Assembly (NCBI RefSeq): GCF_964204645.1
Contig: NC_134029.1
Location: 3,667,001-3,731,000, forward strand
Direction of reading: 5' to 3'
Length of the DNA stretch: 64,000 bases
Origin: Tubulanus polymorphus
Lineage: Eukaryota; Nemertea; Palaeonemertea; Tubulaniformes; Tubulanidae
Shown: positions 30,901 through 45,302 of the stretch, in pieces
Layout: the number at the start of each line of letters is the position of its first letter
Position numbering within the stretch: the stretch's first letter is position 1
The notes under the pieces: model-generated
Told to the model about the DNA's origin: nothing
The model's input: the letters and a program-made list of their open reading frames with translations, nothing else
Databases searched by the model: none
Program-made: the position numbers and the translations under genes

Positions 30901-33080
30901 GTTTCTGGTTAATGATTTCTTAAAACGTTTTAGTTTTTCTTTGTAGGTTAGTTGACACTAGCGACAGATTTGGTGGAAGACGGGAACGATTGTTTAATGA
31001 TGATAATAATAACAATTATAATAACAATGATAATAATAATAATTCATTTCCACAATAAATAACAACATGCCATTAAACCTAGAATATCATAGAAAACGAG
31101 TTGTGAGACGTATTGTGAGACGCCGAGATGCTAAAACAACGGCAAATGTTGCCCAACACTCTCCTTTGAGGTGACGATGATTGATGTAAAATAAACTCGT
31201 CTATACCGAATCGTAGTTCTGAATGACGAGATCTAATTATATACGCGCGCGTTTCTGAACGATGAATGTCCATCGTGCAACTTCTATCTCATCATCGCTT
31301 TTACTTGTTATTATTTCATTTTCTCGCCGAGTTTTTTTCTATCGTCTCAGAGCGCAGCGTGTCTGACAGCCTCGTAGGAGACACGCATCCGCTACAGAGG
31401 CGGGTCATCACTTTGTCCGACTAATGCAATTTGTTTCTGCGATACAAAGTTCGACGACGATGCGTTCTATTTTTCCATTACGATATTTTTTATATTATCG
31501 GAACAATATTCGCCAATAGCGGGTATTATTTGCTCATTTTATCAATATTGTGTTGGGATCAGGCTGAGCGGTGATTAGGAGCGGATTTAAGGCAGGGCTT
31601 TTTGGCTTATGAATTCATTGTTATAATAGCTTACGAGCGTCGCGAATCCCATTATCATCTCGAAAGTCGCGACCTTAAATTTGAATGGAAATGCGTCAAA
31701 ATTATTGTAGGTTAAAAATGTGAATTTGCAAAAATTGAGAGAATTTCAACCCCTTTCTTTCGTTCTTTGGTGACGTAATGATTATTTGCATGACAGATGA
31801 TCAAAAACTGATGATCATACTCGTAATCCTTTGATATGTACGTATTAGCGGCTTTGTCAGAAACAGCGAACAAAACTTAATTCTTGAAATGTCCTAATTT
31901 TCACGTTATATGATGCTTGACAGAATAACCGTTGAGTTTCCCACTATTTGACCTCTGAAGAATCAGGTGAACTTCTGACTCTTTGAAACCGCGGCGTTGA
32001 CATTATACGTTCAGCATTTTGGGACATATCACATGGCCTACTTAGCGTTCTCTCATAATCTTCTTAGAAGCAAATGTCAAAAGATATTTCACAATGACAT
32101 TGTTGATTTTACGTTGAGCCACCATTGTGCGTGTGACCCCCTACTTGCTAGCCTATCTATAACTATAAAACAGAAATCTCTTTGAATTCACGTAGGAATC
32201 TAATGCAACATTCAAATTTCAAATGGAGATGATATTTCTATCTTGATTTATTCTTCACGCGTTACCGACGTGGATCTTTTTTCAGCGAAATTTGATCGGC
32301 TCGCAGCTCCTGCAGGTGAAATTTGCGCACAAACCATCTCATATTCAATGTTAAAATTCACGTTTACGAATTCTTTTTTGAATAAAACATGAATCGATGA
32401 ATGAATTCATGCATCGGTTTTCTCAATGACGATCGTAAGAGTGCGCCAAGCAAGCCGCAGTTAATCCTGACTGATATCGTGCTTAATCAACATGGACGAT
32501 TAAATCTGCATTTCCGGCGTATAATTAAACGGAAAGTTGCGATGAAGAACAGTCATTTTTTCGGAGCTTCGATTTTTCATTGTATTTTTCGTGCCTCTGA
32601 GGACGATGTACAAGAAAAAATGTGACGACGTATACAGGTGATGTGCCTGACGTCATTAGAGGAACACCACACCAGTTATCCCGCCAGACGCAGTCTTGTA
32701 TGGAAGCCCTGAAACGACATAACTAGTAACGTTTTCCGAATTACGACTAACGATTTATTATCAATCACTTTGAACTGAATTTTGGGCTCCCGTATCCAAA
32801 CCATACGTTATCACAGGATCCATCAAATAAACATTGAATTCATGTTTGGTATCTTTACATTTATGATTGATTTGAGAGTAAAATTCATTCGGTTCAATTG
32901 AAATGTGGAAGAAATTGAACGCATACGGATGACCGAGTAAAGACCGGCGAACCTGGTGGATCATTACTTGCCAGAGGCGGAATCCTGGATTGCCGCAGTA
33001 TCGTTGAAGTTATAAGTCACAGTTGACTTCCGTTTGACTAGCAATATCACGTGTTGACATCCATCCATTACCTCGATACA
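21945..33080. other. gene-poor stretch
   Basis: No protein family, RNA gene or long repeat is recognised in about 11 kb. Open frames are all under 100 codons and show no domain. Small features: an ATG-plus-donor segment at 24181-24209 (see findings) and a degenerate AAT/AAC-rich tract at about 30997-31045. Confidence 0.5.
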
Positions 33081-33125
33081 GTTGGACAAGGGAAGTGTAA
33101 TGAGATTACACTTCCCTGGTTGGAC
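33081..33125. repeat. perfect 13-base hairpin flanked by direct repeats
   Basis: The arms at 33089-33101 (AGGGAAGTGTAAT) and 33105-33117 are perfect inverted repeats with a 3-base loop (GAG). They are bracketed by the direct repeat GTTGGAC at 33081-33087 and 33119-33125. This is consistent with a minimal foldback insertion with a 7-base target duplication, or a transcribed hairpin. Confidence 0.6.
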
Positions 33126-34147
33126 GCAGTTACGGTATACTTGGAGATAGTGTATTCATTCTTACACCTATAATGTTTAGTGTTAATACGTCAGCGGTAT
33201 GTTTACATACAAACAGCTTTGAAATCCATGGTCTTCTCGTTGATTAGTGCGATTGCATAGCTAATTAAGCAGATTCTTAACCGGAATAACATGCAATTAT
33301 GCAATTATACGTTACGCTCGTAAATAGGCTTCTATATAGTCTAGCACGTTGGAGTGATTTAAGGGGGTGAAGACAGGTTTTCCGTTTTTACGAGACATTG
33401 CCGAAAATACGTGGTGTTGAACAATTGATTTAATGGAAGACTACATATTTCAATACAAATCCGGCACATTAACCATGAGAGAATAAGCACCTGTAGTAAG
33501 GATTAGTCGCATTGAGTGACCGTCAGCAGTGCAGATTCTACTGATAAGTTGATATGTAAAAAGCTACTCCTTATCGGAGTAGGTTTAGAGTTTATTCTCT
33601 GTTGTCGCCATATTCTCCTTACTCAAACCATTCCCTGTACGGTGTACGTGCCATACTGCGGATATCAAGTGTCAACAGGTCTCCCTACATCAGTCACTGC
33701 GGAGTCGTTGTTCGTCACATCATCCATTCTGTTGATAATATCTCATCAAACCTGACCCTAGATCACCAGTGATCTGTCCATTACTACGGTGTCGACCATC
33801 AATCTTCTAAATCAGCTAGAGTCAGATAGGCACCAGACATTGGCACCGTCACGGTTGCAAATTGAGCCGGCTCGACTATGAGATAAAACGATTTCATAAA
33901 TCACGCTCAGTGCAATTTATCATAGAACTATGAAGTCTTTGAATAATTCAAAAATTCCATTTTCATATAAAGTTAATTCACCTGACATTACAACGCGTCA
34001 CATTGGGCGTTTAGTGCTAGCTGCTGCTGAAGTAACAAGAAAACTAACTGAAAGTTTATTGGCGCCTTGAAAAAATAACACATATATTGCACATTAATTA
34101 TATGATGTTGAGGATCAATAAATTTATTTTGGATTTGAATATTAGAT

Positions 34148-34172
34148 AATTGAATTGAATTGAATTGAATTG
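34148..34172. repeat. (GAATT)n pentanucleotide tract
   Basis: About five GAATT units after an AT-rich AATAAATTT stretch. A similar short tract is at about 14624-14645 in OATP 2 intron 6. Such tails can be the 3' end of non-LTR retroelements, but no element body is recognised. Confidence 0.6.
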
Positions 34173-36240
34173 ACCACTAACCAGTCTTGCCCCGATATAT
34201 TGATGACGTATTGCGCATCCTCCAAACATAATCATCAAAATTTATCAAAAACAAATAAGAGTTTTGGAATATATCTAATTAATTAAATAAACACCAAAAT
34301 TGTAATTGTAATTTTGAAACGCCAATATCGATGACGTAGTGCACATCGAATCACACACGCATACGATAAACATAATTGTAACGGTTTTTACGGCGTCAAA
34401 AAAACCCAGAAAGTCGAAACCCGATCGCCCTATCAAAATCTATTTGAATTTCATGGCCAAGGAAATTGTTAGCATTTTTTTCTCACAGTAGATTCATTCT
34501 TGTTCGATTTTTGTCAGTGTTTGACTCAAACGTAAAATACAAACGTTTAAAACACAAAGGGGAAAATTCAATTCAATTCGATCTGTTATTGAAGGAGTTA
34601 TGTTTTCCAGAATTGGATGGAGCGCAATTTTTACCTTTTTAGTGTCTTCATAGTGGGCGAGATCAAGTTCAAGGTTATACAAATAGATAGTCGCAGATCT
34701 AGGTATTTTCTTGCCCTTTGTCATGATGGCAAATTCGTATTGTCTTTGGAAATCAAAAAAAAGCTTTTATCCCATAAAGCCGAACCAGACTGTTTCGGAT
34801 TTTTTTCGTCAAGCAAACTTCAAAAGCAGATATTTTTTCAATATCCGAGTCAACTTGACCACCATTTATAAACTATCATCTGAGGACATGTGGCTTTTGT
34901 ATCACGCATAAAACGCTTTCTATCAAGGGGAAAACACCTATCAGCTTTAGAAGCCATTGATGTTTGGAATAAAGGGGTGGGAAAGACGTTGCGAACTTAT
35001 TCCGCAAATATATATACATATACTATACATGCATATTTTACATTAACGTTATTAACGACACATCGCGGAAGTTAATCACTTAAGAGCTTGCATTTACCAA
35101 AGCATTCTGTGAAGCAAAACAATCTAATGGAATAATTGAGGTGCTTCGAACCCTCAGAAATTCACCATAGCAAAAACATCGCTCAAATATTTGAACCAAG
35201 TACTTTTACGCCCGAGGTCACCAGTAGTTTTGCATTGATGATAAATCATCATGAGATTTTAGTTAGGATCATTTTATCATGTTTTGTATCTAGATATTAT
35301 TCTGTATGAGCACAAGATTCAATTTAGCTGAACGGCAAATATCAGCACTGATAATCATTGATAAATGCGACTTACGGAGACGTTTCGGTTGGGAGAAATT
35401 GAACGCACAGCTTAGCTTACTTATATTTATTCGGGTGCAATGTAAACACTGCGGGAAATAGCAATTCATCAAAAAGAAACAATTCGTATAATCCGAATGA
35501 GACAAATTCGTATTATGGCGTGACTATTGCTATGTCGTTCGTCTTTTCACGTAGTATTTACCCATTTCACCAGACAATATCTTTCGCTATTTGCACATCT
35601 ACTTATCGGCTTCACGAATATCATATGACTTTCGGGGCTGATCTTTTATTAAAACTCAGCTTGCCACATGCTCATCTCGTTCGGTTTAGTGCCAGCTTTA
35701 AGAAGGTATCCAAATGTGCGCTCCCAAAAACGTATTAATGGTCTCATATCCACGAAAGAAAGCTATTAGTTCAAAATGCGATTGGTTGAGTGCTTAACCG
35801 CCATTTTAGTCAAAAACATTGCTTAGAGACGCGGTTGAATTGTTTTTGTTCATTCTACGATATCGTGACTTCGTCAATCCTAGCATCTCATCCGTCAATC
35901 CGGTAAAAGTGAATCTAATGGGAAAACCTGCTTCGCAATCAAACAAATTATTTCAGTTGGTGGTTTCGGTTTTCGTTGTGAGACGGTTTTCAATTTACGC
36001 TTTTTCCGAATCACGGAACTCGGGAAGTTAATGAGTAAATGTATGGGCTTATTTACAATGAATGATCTCACGTTTATATATCGGTCGGTTAATTTTGCTC
36101 ATCCAGCAAGAGAAAAATCTCCTCTCTCAATATAGGCATTGATTTGTTATAGATTTCATATGTTTTTCATCGTTTTTGTAAATACTTCTATATCAGGCGA
36201 GTTTCAACCAGTCACTAAGACGAGATGATACACAATAACC

Positions 36241-36380
36241 GTGTAAGAAAAATCCCACAATAATTTCAGTACGCCTGATCATGGTCTATAAGCCGAAACG
36301 TTGTTCAAATTTTATACGCTTTTACCCAAGAACTTAACATCTTTGGCTAAATTTTTGTGGGATTTCTCTCGTACCCACAC
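36241..36380 (+). mobile_element. foldback with hammerhead-like core (Penelope-type remnant)
   Basis: Imperfect inverted arms (about 36248-36266, AAAAATCCCACAATAATTT, against about 36349-36366) enclose CTGATCA at 36275-36281, a short stem (GGT...GCC) and GAAACGTT at 36295-36302. The order CTGATSA, stem II, GAAAC is that of a hammerhead ribozyme core with one substitution in CTGATGA. The same architecture recurs at 60583-60742. Penelope-like retroelements are known to carry hammerhead motifs in their terminal repeats. The substituted core suggests this copy is inactive. Confidence 0.4.
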
Positions 36381-39300
36381 TTATCAACAGTCATCGTTGA
36401 AATCAACTCGCATACTTTTTGTATCGTAGTTATGAACGGATGGAACGCTCGTACATGTTCCACGCAAAGGTACCGTTTATCATTAGCGCTCCAGACGACT
36501 CTATTCCTTCCGGCCGATTAACGTACTTCGTTGCCACTGCTCTGACGTCACGACTCTGATAATTCAACAGACCGTTAACAGTCGTGTCGAAACTATTATA
36601 TATCATCATCTCCATCATCGTTATCAATACGATCGATCTGATTCATTGGATTTCTTTTACCTGAAAAAAGGCGTATTACGAGTTTACAATTAGAAGGAAG
36701 GAAATTGTCACTTATTCGACACGTCATGATCGAAGGAATCGGTTTTTCTTTCAACGACCAGGAACGCGGTCACGCGAACAGGTCAGATGCAGTGACGATC
36801 GTAAATCAATCACACCCAGTAACCGACTGTTAAATGAATGTTACGCTTAGATATCGGAAATGTTTTCAATAGAACCAACGATAAACTTCTCAGAAGTCGG
36901 TATTCCCTGGTTTCTTATACCTTGAATTACATTCAGACAATTCCTATTCTTATACTGGGGCTACTTTGAAATTATTTACTTCCCCTTATATCACGTTTAC
37001 GATGACATCAAGTGCGGTTGTTGGGTTTAAATGCTGCTGTAAATTCAATTTACTAGTCGACATTCCGCGTATTACAGCGATACGAATGAGATGATCAAAT
37101 CGAGGGATAGATTGATGAATTCAAACTTTCAAAAAATAGCTCTCATCAATAACGATTATATACACCTGTTAATGAAAAATTGATCGATGCTCCTCCGTGG
37201 TGCTGATGCGCAAGAACGCGTCAATGTCTAGAATAACAAATGAATACCTATCCAAGCAGGTAATCTACGCAATCAAAACGGTTAACATTCTCATTTCCTC
37301 TCGGTGGCCTCTTCAACGCCACTATTTATCACTATCTGTATCAATCATCTTAAGCATTGGTCCTGATGCCATTTCATCTTGCAATTTCATCAATGTCAAA
37401 TCATGCCCCTGTTATTTCGATCCACGACTTTACGAATCAAGGGTGGAGCCATGATGCTTCACGAGGGACTCGAATTATTTGATATGCCCTTCTTGAAGAA
37501 AAGAAAGGCGGAACAAATACAAAACGACTTTGAAAACTGTTAAGGTGTTTTCAGAGGTAAGATCTCTAAGTTCTCTGAGTTTTTCGGTGGGTTATTGATT
37601 CATAAATTTCTTACTATAGGCCTTTAGATGCCCTACCGCTTTTCGTATGGAAGTCAAAATTGGACCCTGGATCCGCCCCTGCGAATATTTTTCTGTCGGC
37701 GATTGACGCAGACGTCAGCTGCGAGATTCAATCCGTATCGGAAATCTGCAGCTAAATTCGAACATGAGGCGAATGTAGAAAGTCTCAAAACCTAAACGCG
37801 AAATTGACCTATTGATCGTAAAGTGCGTCCTCGTTATAGATTGAGCCGTCTGTCGCGCGAAATGTGAATCGATACCCCAAAGTTTTAGGAAAGAGCCGCG
37901 CTGGATTATTTCTCTATGGAAACAGAAGAACCAGTCACCGATTCGTTGACGGATTAGTATCTTGGTATTTTCCGGATTGGCACGCCGGAAATGAAATATG
38001 TGATAGGTGTTGGTGGTCTGATAGATAAAATGGATGGTGTCGTTTCTACCGTATAGCGAGTATCAAATTTCGCCATTACGGTAATATATAAAACGTATCT
38101 ATAGACGACGTATCACATATTACTCCGAAACAGTAATCAACAACTTTCTTCTCAGCCGTTCGTAATCTTATACCGTAATTATCATTCGACGGAGGTCGTC
38201 GTGATTTCGATACTTGATAATGAAGATTTTTATCGATTCATCCGACTTAATATTACACGTTATATCTAATTTCATCCTTCTCATCGTCTGACGACTCCGG
38301 TGACTGTGCGGATTTCTTCTGGCATTTATGGAATTTAAGCATACCATTCTCTTCTTTAATTTTCCTTGAAATGAAATATATCGCGGGCCAGATTTCAGAT
38401 CGATCATTACCCCTCCCCGTGCCGTAACATCGGGGACGTCACACTGTCTGTTTGTGGGGCCGGCGGGTCGGAATGTGCGTCCCTGTCGCCAATAAACTGT
38501 GTCAAACAAGTATTATCGACGTTACCGCTTTTAGATTGCCTTGGAGGGCAAATTCCCGCAGCTCGAGTTAATTGATGGATGGCTAGAGACATCCGCTGGG
38601 CTTAATGAATTTTCGATTGTTCGCCAGACATATGTCTCTACAAACTCATTAAAAACACTTGTAACTTCATCAAACGCTAGAAGGCGAATACGGCGTTACT
38701 CGCCGCGCTTTCCCTGGATAATGAAGCGACTGATATTTACTACATCTAATAACATTGACGCTTCTTCTCGTCACCGAAATTGCTATTATCTAAAAAATGA
38801 TTCGCTTTTGTGCGCCGTTGATTGCCGCTCACGCTTCCACCGATTCCACGTCGCGGATAAAGATTGACAGTATTTCCTTGATCATCGCGATCAGAAAGCA
38901 CAAACGACTCGACCGAATGGACACAGTAACGCAAATTGAAGCGTGTACAGCGGGCTATATCGAACACCATTGACACTTGATTAATCAAATAGACATTGAT
39001 TGCAAATATACGAAGTGTTCCATCATTCTGACATGAGTGGCATAACAAGTCTATTATCTTCTTTGTACTGTCGTCGCCGGGTGTAATTAGTACGTCTTAT
39101 AGAGGATGGACTAAAAGCCGCGTATGTTGCAGACAAGAACTATTTTTCAATGGTGAATAGAATATAGAAATGCGACACTAATAGAAAAGGATTGATTTCA
39201 GCCGTTTGGTTATAAACTAAATTTTCACTTTTCGCAAACGAATTTTCAAACCAATCACATCACCGATTGATATCACGTGTAAACACAATGGCAGGTGTGG

Positions 39301-40082
39301 TCATGAAAGTGTATTTTCATTAATTTTTCTTGAATTATGTTTATTCTTATTTGATTTACTCTTGTCATAAAGTCGATTACATTGGCAATAAGAGTTTATT
39401 ATAATATTATCAAAACGAGCTGGTAATTTCAAGTTATGGACTCTTAACGTTTTAGAGTCATTGATTGCAAATACGAAGAATTTGCAACAATATTTCATTA
39501 CCTCGCAGATTGCTCACGTTTCCTTTTTCTTCGTCATTGTCGATTATAAGGATTTAAGTAAATTTGAAAAATGTCGAAATTCTTAAAAATCGAAAGACTT
39601 TTAAGGATTTTCTTCCCTGCGGGCAGAAAAACATCAATTTGATTCCTTGGATAGCAATATGTCTATATAAAAGTTTCGTTCCCATGGCCCGCGGGGTTCA
39701 AGTTACATTTTATTTTCGCTTCAACAGACCATTAAGTATTCTTCGGATAGTTCAAACTATTCAGCTTCGCTTTGAGAGCTGCGAACCCAGTATCTTTCAA
39801 CCTGTCACTTAGCCGGGTTGCCTATTCATACTCGAATTTCTTATTACTATACCTTCTAGCGTAGATAAAGTTTCTAACGATGGCGTAAGATGATTGCTGT
39901 GAACAGCGCGAATGATGTAGTGATTTCCGAGCACAGCCGTTTCACGAGCAAATTAACATTGATTTCAGAGCGAGACGTGCACGTATCTCATCAGATCAAA
40001 TTTGATTTGTTAAATCAATTCCCTGTCGTTTTGCGGTTAGCCTTTTAGTATTTTGAGACGAGCGACGGCGATGATGTAGCCA
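36381..40082. other. gene-poor stretch
   Basis: No gene or repeat recognised. The overlapping open frames on both strands at 38168-38867 (about 60-113 codons) show no domain or splice context. Confidence 0.4.
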
Positions 40083-40384
40083 CGTTCACACTGCGTTATT
40101 TTAGAACGTTCTAAATTTAATTCGCTCAAATTTAGAACGTACCAGGCGTCCGCACTAGCAAAACGGGCCGTTATAAGTAGTTCTAAATGACCGTTTCTCT
40201 GAGAGTCTGCGTGTGAATAGAAACTTCCTCAAACACAGTGATGAGTCTAACGCTGGTCCATTGATAACAGCTGATCGAAAGACTTGTGGGAACGAACATC
40301 ATTGATTTGATCCGTTCTAAATTGGTCCGTTCCAGGTTCGGGCCAGCCAAATTAGAACGGACTTTATCAGCGATTGTGTAAACG
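40083..40384. mobile_element. MITE-like element, family 1 copy a
   Basis: The ends are imperfect inverted repeats (CGTTCACACTGCGTTA on the left; the right end read in reverse is CGTTTACACAATCGCTG), each followed by TTAGAACG/AGTCCGTTCT-like sequence. The right half, with TTGATTTGATCCGTTC and TCCGTTCCAGG, matches 63590-63650 closely. No coding capacity. Confidence 0.7.
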
Positions 40385-43300
40385 CGGATAATAGTTTACT
40401 TAAAAGCGTGGCTTGGTAAACGTTATATGACTTACGTACGTTAACACTACTTGGTGGACCTAAATTTCTTATATACAAATCGACTCGTCCTAACGTGTAG
40501 ATAATAGGTGATTCAGTATTCTTAGGCGATCGACTAATACATTCTGACATATTTGACGAAAATGAAAGACTCGTCGAAAAATCAACTGTTAAATTCGCCC
40601 CAACTTAAATCGTTGCCATAAAATTTATCTGACACACTGTCAGACGCTATCAGGCTTCCCGAGGCCATCTTAACGAGATCTATTCAATATTAAAAACACG
40701 CATCTCCGTTCAGGCAAGTCAAGGTGACGAGATTGATGTTTTTGTTGCCTGCAAATTTAAGTTCGACCCGGAAAATATTGAAATGAACTCGTTTCTAGAA
40801 AGATCCCCTATACGTTGAACATTGAATATTCCATTCTAGATATCAGACTCGGTTATATTTGCTCATCGGGCCGCGTTCTTCCACTTTTTGAAAACAAGCA
40901 GAATTTCTGTTTTGAACATGCAGCCTCCTGTCGCCCACATTGAAACTTCTTTCATCTGATGCATTCGCTAGCTCCTTGAAATGTGTTCCTACGAGGCGTT
41001 CATTACATTTCATGAGACCGAAATTTGTTGACTAATTCGAGCGATCGGATACAGAACACACCAAATATCCCATGTCGATTCCGGGTAGTTACCCTCGGCG
41101 CGCGTTGGCCTCCAATACGTATTACTTCAGAAATGTTTATCTCGATCGTAAACAGCGAAGCTAGTAATTAAATTTGCCTTTTTTATCGTAGTCTAGAAAT
41201 GCCGCAATTGAACTGGCGTGATTAATTAAATTGCTCGAGCTAGTTTGAAGAATTTGTCTCCGAGCTCCCGAGGCCTTGTTTGATAACCTCGATTGATCTA
41301 ATTTTCAATTTAACAAACAATCCTAGACTTTAGAATTACTTTCAACAGGTCATTTTCCGCTGGTTTAGTGAAATGAATTGCTCGATCAATGAAGTACACT
41401 GTCTCTGATTCCGAGTAATAGCTGGAAAATGAGCCTACATAGTCTTAGAATACAGTCGTCTCAAATCACGACTTAGAGAGCAATTCGGATGTATAGGGAT
41501 TTATTATCAAAGTTTTAGAAATATATAACTCAATGCTAAACAGTAAAACCCCTTAGCGTTTATAGACAGGCCTACCGGTATCTGACAACGCATTCAATTC
41601 AAGTTCATGGTGTTCTTTCCAACTGCAAAATCTCCTCGCGTGGTCAAATTTACGAAACATATATATTGAAAGAAATATATACCGGGTGTCGAAATTACTT
41701 TGACAAATTCGTTGCAGTAAAAGTTAACTTATGAACGTGGGACTAGTATTTTGATAAAGTATTTATGAATCATTTTAGAATGAATGAGTTGCACCTGTTA
41801 GTTTCCCAGGAGTATAGTTACTCGTATCAACCGAGTAAAAAACCGACCTACACAAAACACAATATATCACTTCTATTCTTATATCGGTTTAGGGTTTCAA
41901 TGCGCAAGGTGATCAGAAATGCATTTCATTCTATTACCTAATATCCACTAGCTCTTAAGGTGAAAACGTTCTTTCCAAGCCAAGAGCTTTTTCGGTTTTC
42001 GGTGATACTATCACGGAATACGTGTGACGTGACAGTGTTATTAAGCGTCGTATTGGGAGAAATACTACAACAACTTAACAACCCTGCGGGGATTAATTGC
42101 ATTGTGTGCGAGGAATCTCCTTTTTCTATATGTAATTAATCGCTAATGATACCAAGAAAATAGAGCAATGCGATGCGCGAATGTATTATTATATATTCAA
42201 ATGCGTTCGCTTGGAAACTGGCAATATTTTCCCGACGCTGGAGAATAAGGTAAGGTGATAATCTTGGCGAGACGTAACTTTTCCATTACGATATAATCAA
42301 CCGCAACCGGTGAAGAGACCATGACGTCACTGTAAATCGAGATAATTATTGGCTGCTGACATTTGAACGCGCCGTGACGTAGGCAATCAACGCGCAGACT
42401 ACGATGGCCCCAGATACAAATCAGTGCCAGCCACTAGTTACTTATTTATCACATCAAAACAATCAGTATGTACCATGGCGGTCAAGGCCGGTTAGTGGTT
42501 TCTAGTATTTTTGTGTAAATATCTCTCAAAACCAACGTTAGAAAATGTCGTATTTGATGAATGGCCGATACAGCGAGTCCGCGTTGTCATATTGACTTGC
42601 CAATATAAAAACCGAAAGAGCCTGGTCGTTATTATCTAACAAAATTAGTTGTAAGGGACGCAGAAGCTGTTTGTCACGCGAACCGAACGAGAGAATTTTC
42701 CAACGTGCCTAGAGTTTCCCAGAGATTCGCATGTGAGTTGAACACGCCTGGAATAATATTATACCGTTCAGCGATACGGCTCTCTTAAACGGATCATTGA
42801 CGACCAAAAACTCTATTCAAGCGACAGGAATTAATCTCTTTCGGCGATCACGGGCATCGGGATTTTTTCAATAATAAACGACGGAAGATTCGAAAGCATG
42901 CGGAATTGACTGATAAAAACGTACGTGTTTTTAATCGTGACGAGGAATCTATTCTCTCTATAATCTGGTTCGGCGTTTAGCATCTCAGGTAAGATCAATT
43001 GAATACGATAGAGTTTTACTGAGCTGCGCGTAGAAATTGAGCAACCAACCGATAAATCACTGTATAATGGAGCAATAACGTTCATAGGGGAACTTTTTAC
43101 AATTCCTACTTATTGAAACCCCGGTCAGATAAAGGGCCGTGGGTAATTTTTTGGCGATGTCTACTTTAAGGCGGTAATGAACCAAAAGAAACTAAACGTA
43201 TCAGCTCATCAGTCAGTTCACGTACTGTCTAATAGGATAGATAATTTGCGAACATGGTGGACGATACGAATCTGTCACTTCTAGTGACAACTTATCCAAT

Positions 43301-45112
43301 AATTTGTACTAAGTTATAGTAACACATGACCACGTCTGCCACACTTCGATTTATCATTTTGGATGATTATGCTCCTGCACCCAGTTCCACAGATTTTGCT
43401 AAAAGCAGGCCCATCGAAAATGAACTAACATCTGAGACAACCCTGACTAATGTAGAAGGGGATTTGGGTTAGTTTTCAATCAAATTTGATATCGCAACCG
43501 TTTTTTCTCTCGATTCAATTCAAATTGCTCGAAAGGACGATATCATCTCATTTCTTATCGCTTATCGCCTTCTGAAGTCTTCGTAAATTGTTTATTAGTT
43601 CTCTTGGTCAAACTGCTTATGCGTTTCGCAAATTATATATGATAGTCAAATTCCAGTAACTGCATAAACATATGAAACAGCTAAATTAAAATGTAAGTAC
43701 TAGTCTTTTGTATGTTGTGATCGGTGCTCAGCTACATTTCTAAGTTAGATGACTCCACTTCAAGCTGGAATTCTAGATCACAGAAAGACTAAACGTGATA
43801 TCATTGAAGTATCTTCGTGTATATAATGTCAATCTAATGAAATTCTAAGTGTGTCTGCGAAACAGATTTTGGTGCCTCGACGATTGATAATTATTCAAAA
43901 ATCCCATCGAAAGAGGTATTTTTAACAAAACAGTTTCTCCTATAAAGTCCGCTGCCGCATAATCCTTACGAGAATGTGGTCCGATGACGGACAAAATATG
44001 CTCATCTTTAAAAACCAATTCGGGGTGAAAAGAACAGAAGATGCATGCTTGGCTTCCGGAAGTACGAGTACAAGACGTTTATATCCATGAATAGCATACG
44101 TGGCAACAAACCGTTCTAAGTGTATGATTAATTCTCAAAGCTGCAACGAAATCGTTACCCCCCATGTCGTAATTAGATTGAAATCGAATGTGCGATACAA
44201 ACGCAATTCGGAAATGCGGTTTTCTGTAAAAAAAGTTAATTTCTTTCCCGAGCAGATTACACGTTCGGAATTGCTGAAACGAAATAAACCGATTTCATGC
44301 CCACCGGATAAGGTCACATAAGGTTCATATCGTCGCTTTCATCCCGGTGCAACCAATGTTTCATTTTCCAAAAACAAGAGAAAATCTACGGTGATCTGGA
44401 TCTAGAACCAATGAATAATTTCGTACGAGACGTGATGTCTGTGATTCACAACAGCGATACATATAGAAAAAGGTCTTCATTTCGCTTCAACGTTTAATTT
44501 CCATAACAGTAATATCTATTTTCTGTGCCGTTATATACAAACGCTTGAAATATACATCAAACCCCGTTATTTTCGTAATAGAGCAACAGATTTAGATTTC
44601 TATTTTAAGCCAGGGACTATGATGTTATTCGTTTTTAGTGTGTTCAGTCGGCGTTGAAGATTAACGGCGAAATAAAATATCCATTCGATATTGTCAAGAT
44701 CGAGAGAAATCTGAATCGACGAAAACCTGAAAACCGATGATGGTAATGGATATTAAATCCGCTCCTGGGACCCCGGAGAAAAGATGATGTGTAAAACAGA
44801 ATATCTCGATTTGAAGAATGGATTCAGCATGTTCTTTATTGGTCCGCAATGGTATATCATAGGATCTACATCAAAAAGAAGAAGGACATGTACAACATAC
44901 AAATGTTTCATCGATGTTTTCATCCGGACGCATTTTCATTTAGATATATTCATCGGTTATTTACAAATTTGGGGCCTTTTTTCTAATTTTCAACGTATTG
45001 CGAAAATTTTAACATTAGGTAACATTAGAAATATACGCCACAATTCCGAAATAGTAATTGACGAAATCATTAAGACGATATTTCAGGCAGTATGAAACAA
45101 AAGGCGGCCGTT
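40385..45112. other. gene-poor stretch
   Basis: No gene recognised. A CCAATATAAAAACC segment (TATAAAA at 42604-42610) looks like a core promoter, but no transcript can be tied to it. Confidence 0.35.
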
Positions 45113-45302
45113 TGTCCGCAGCACACGACGTATCATGGAAAATTGGAAACACGGAAACAAACATTTGATCCCCGGAAACATTGTTCCCGAAACCATGCGT
45201 CTCGTTTCCAGAAAACGTGCACAACTCAGGGAAACACTCAGAAATATATTTCCGTCTCATATTTCCGTGTTTCCTGTTTCAAGTTTCCGTGTTTCCCGAC
45301 GT
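45113..45302 (+). mobile_element. interspersed repeat, family 2 copy a
   Basis: The segment has CACACGACGT near one end and repeated CCGTGTTTCC / GGAAACACGG units. Its middle (ACATTGTTCCCGAAACCATG) matches the reverse complement of 51360-51410. Frames of 80-117 codons here lie inside the repeat and are not genes. Confidence 0.65.

Noticed and set aside
38168-38867. Overlapping frames of 61-113 codons on both strands
   Set aside because: No domain, no splice sites in phase, and the strands compete without any coding signal.
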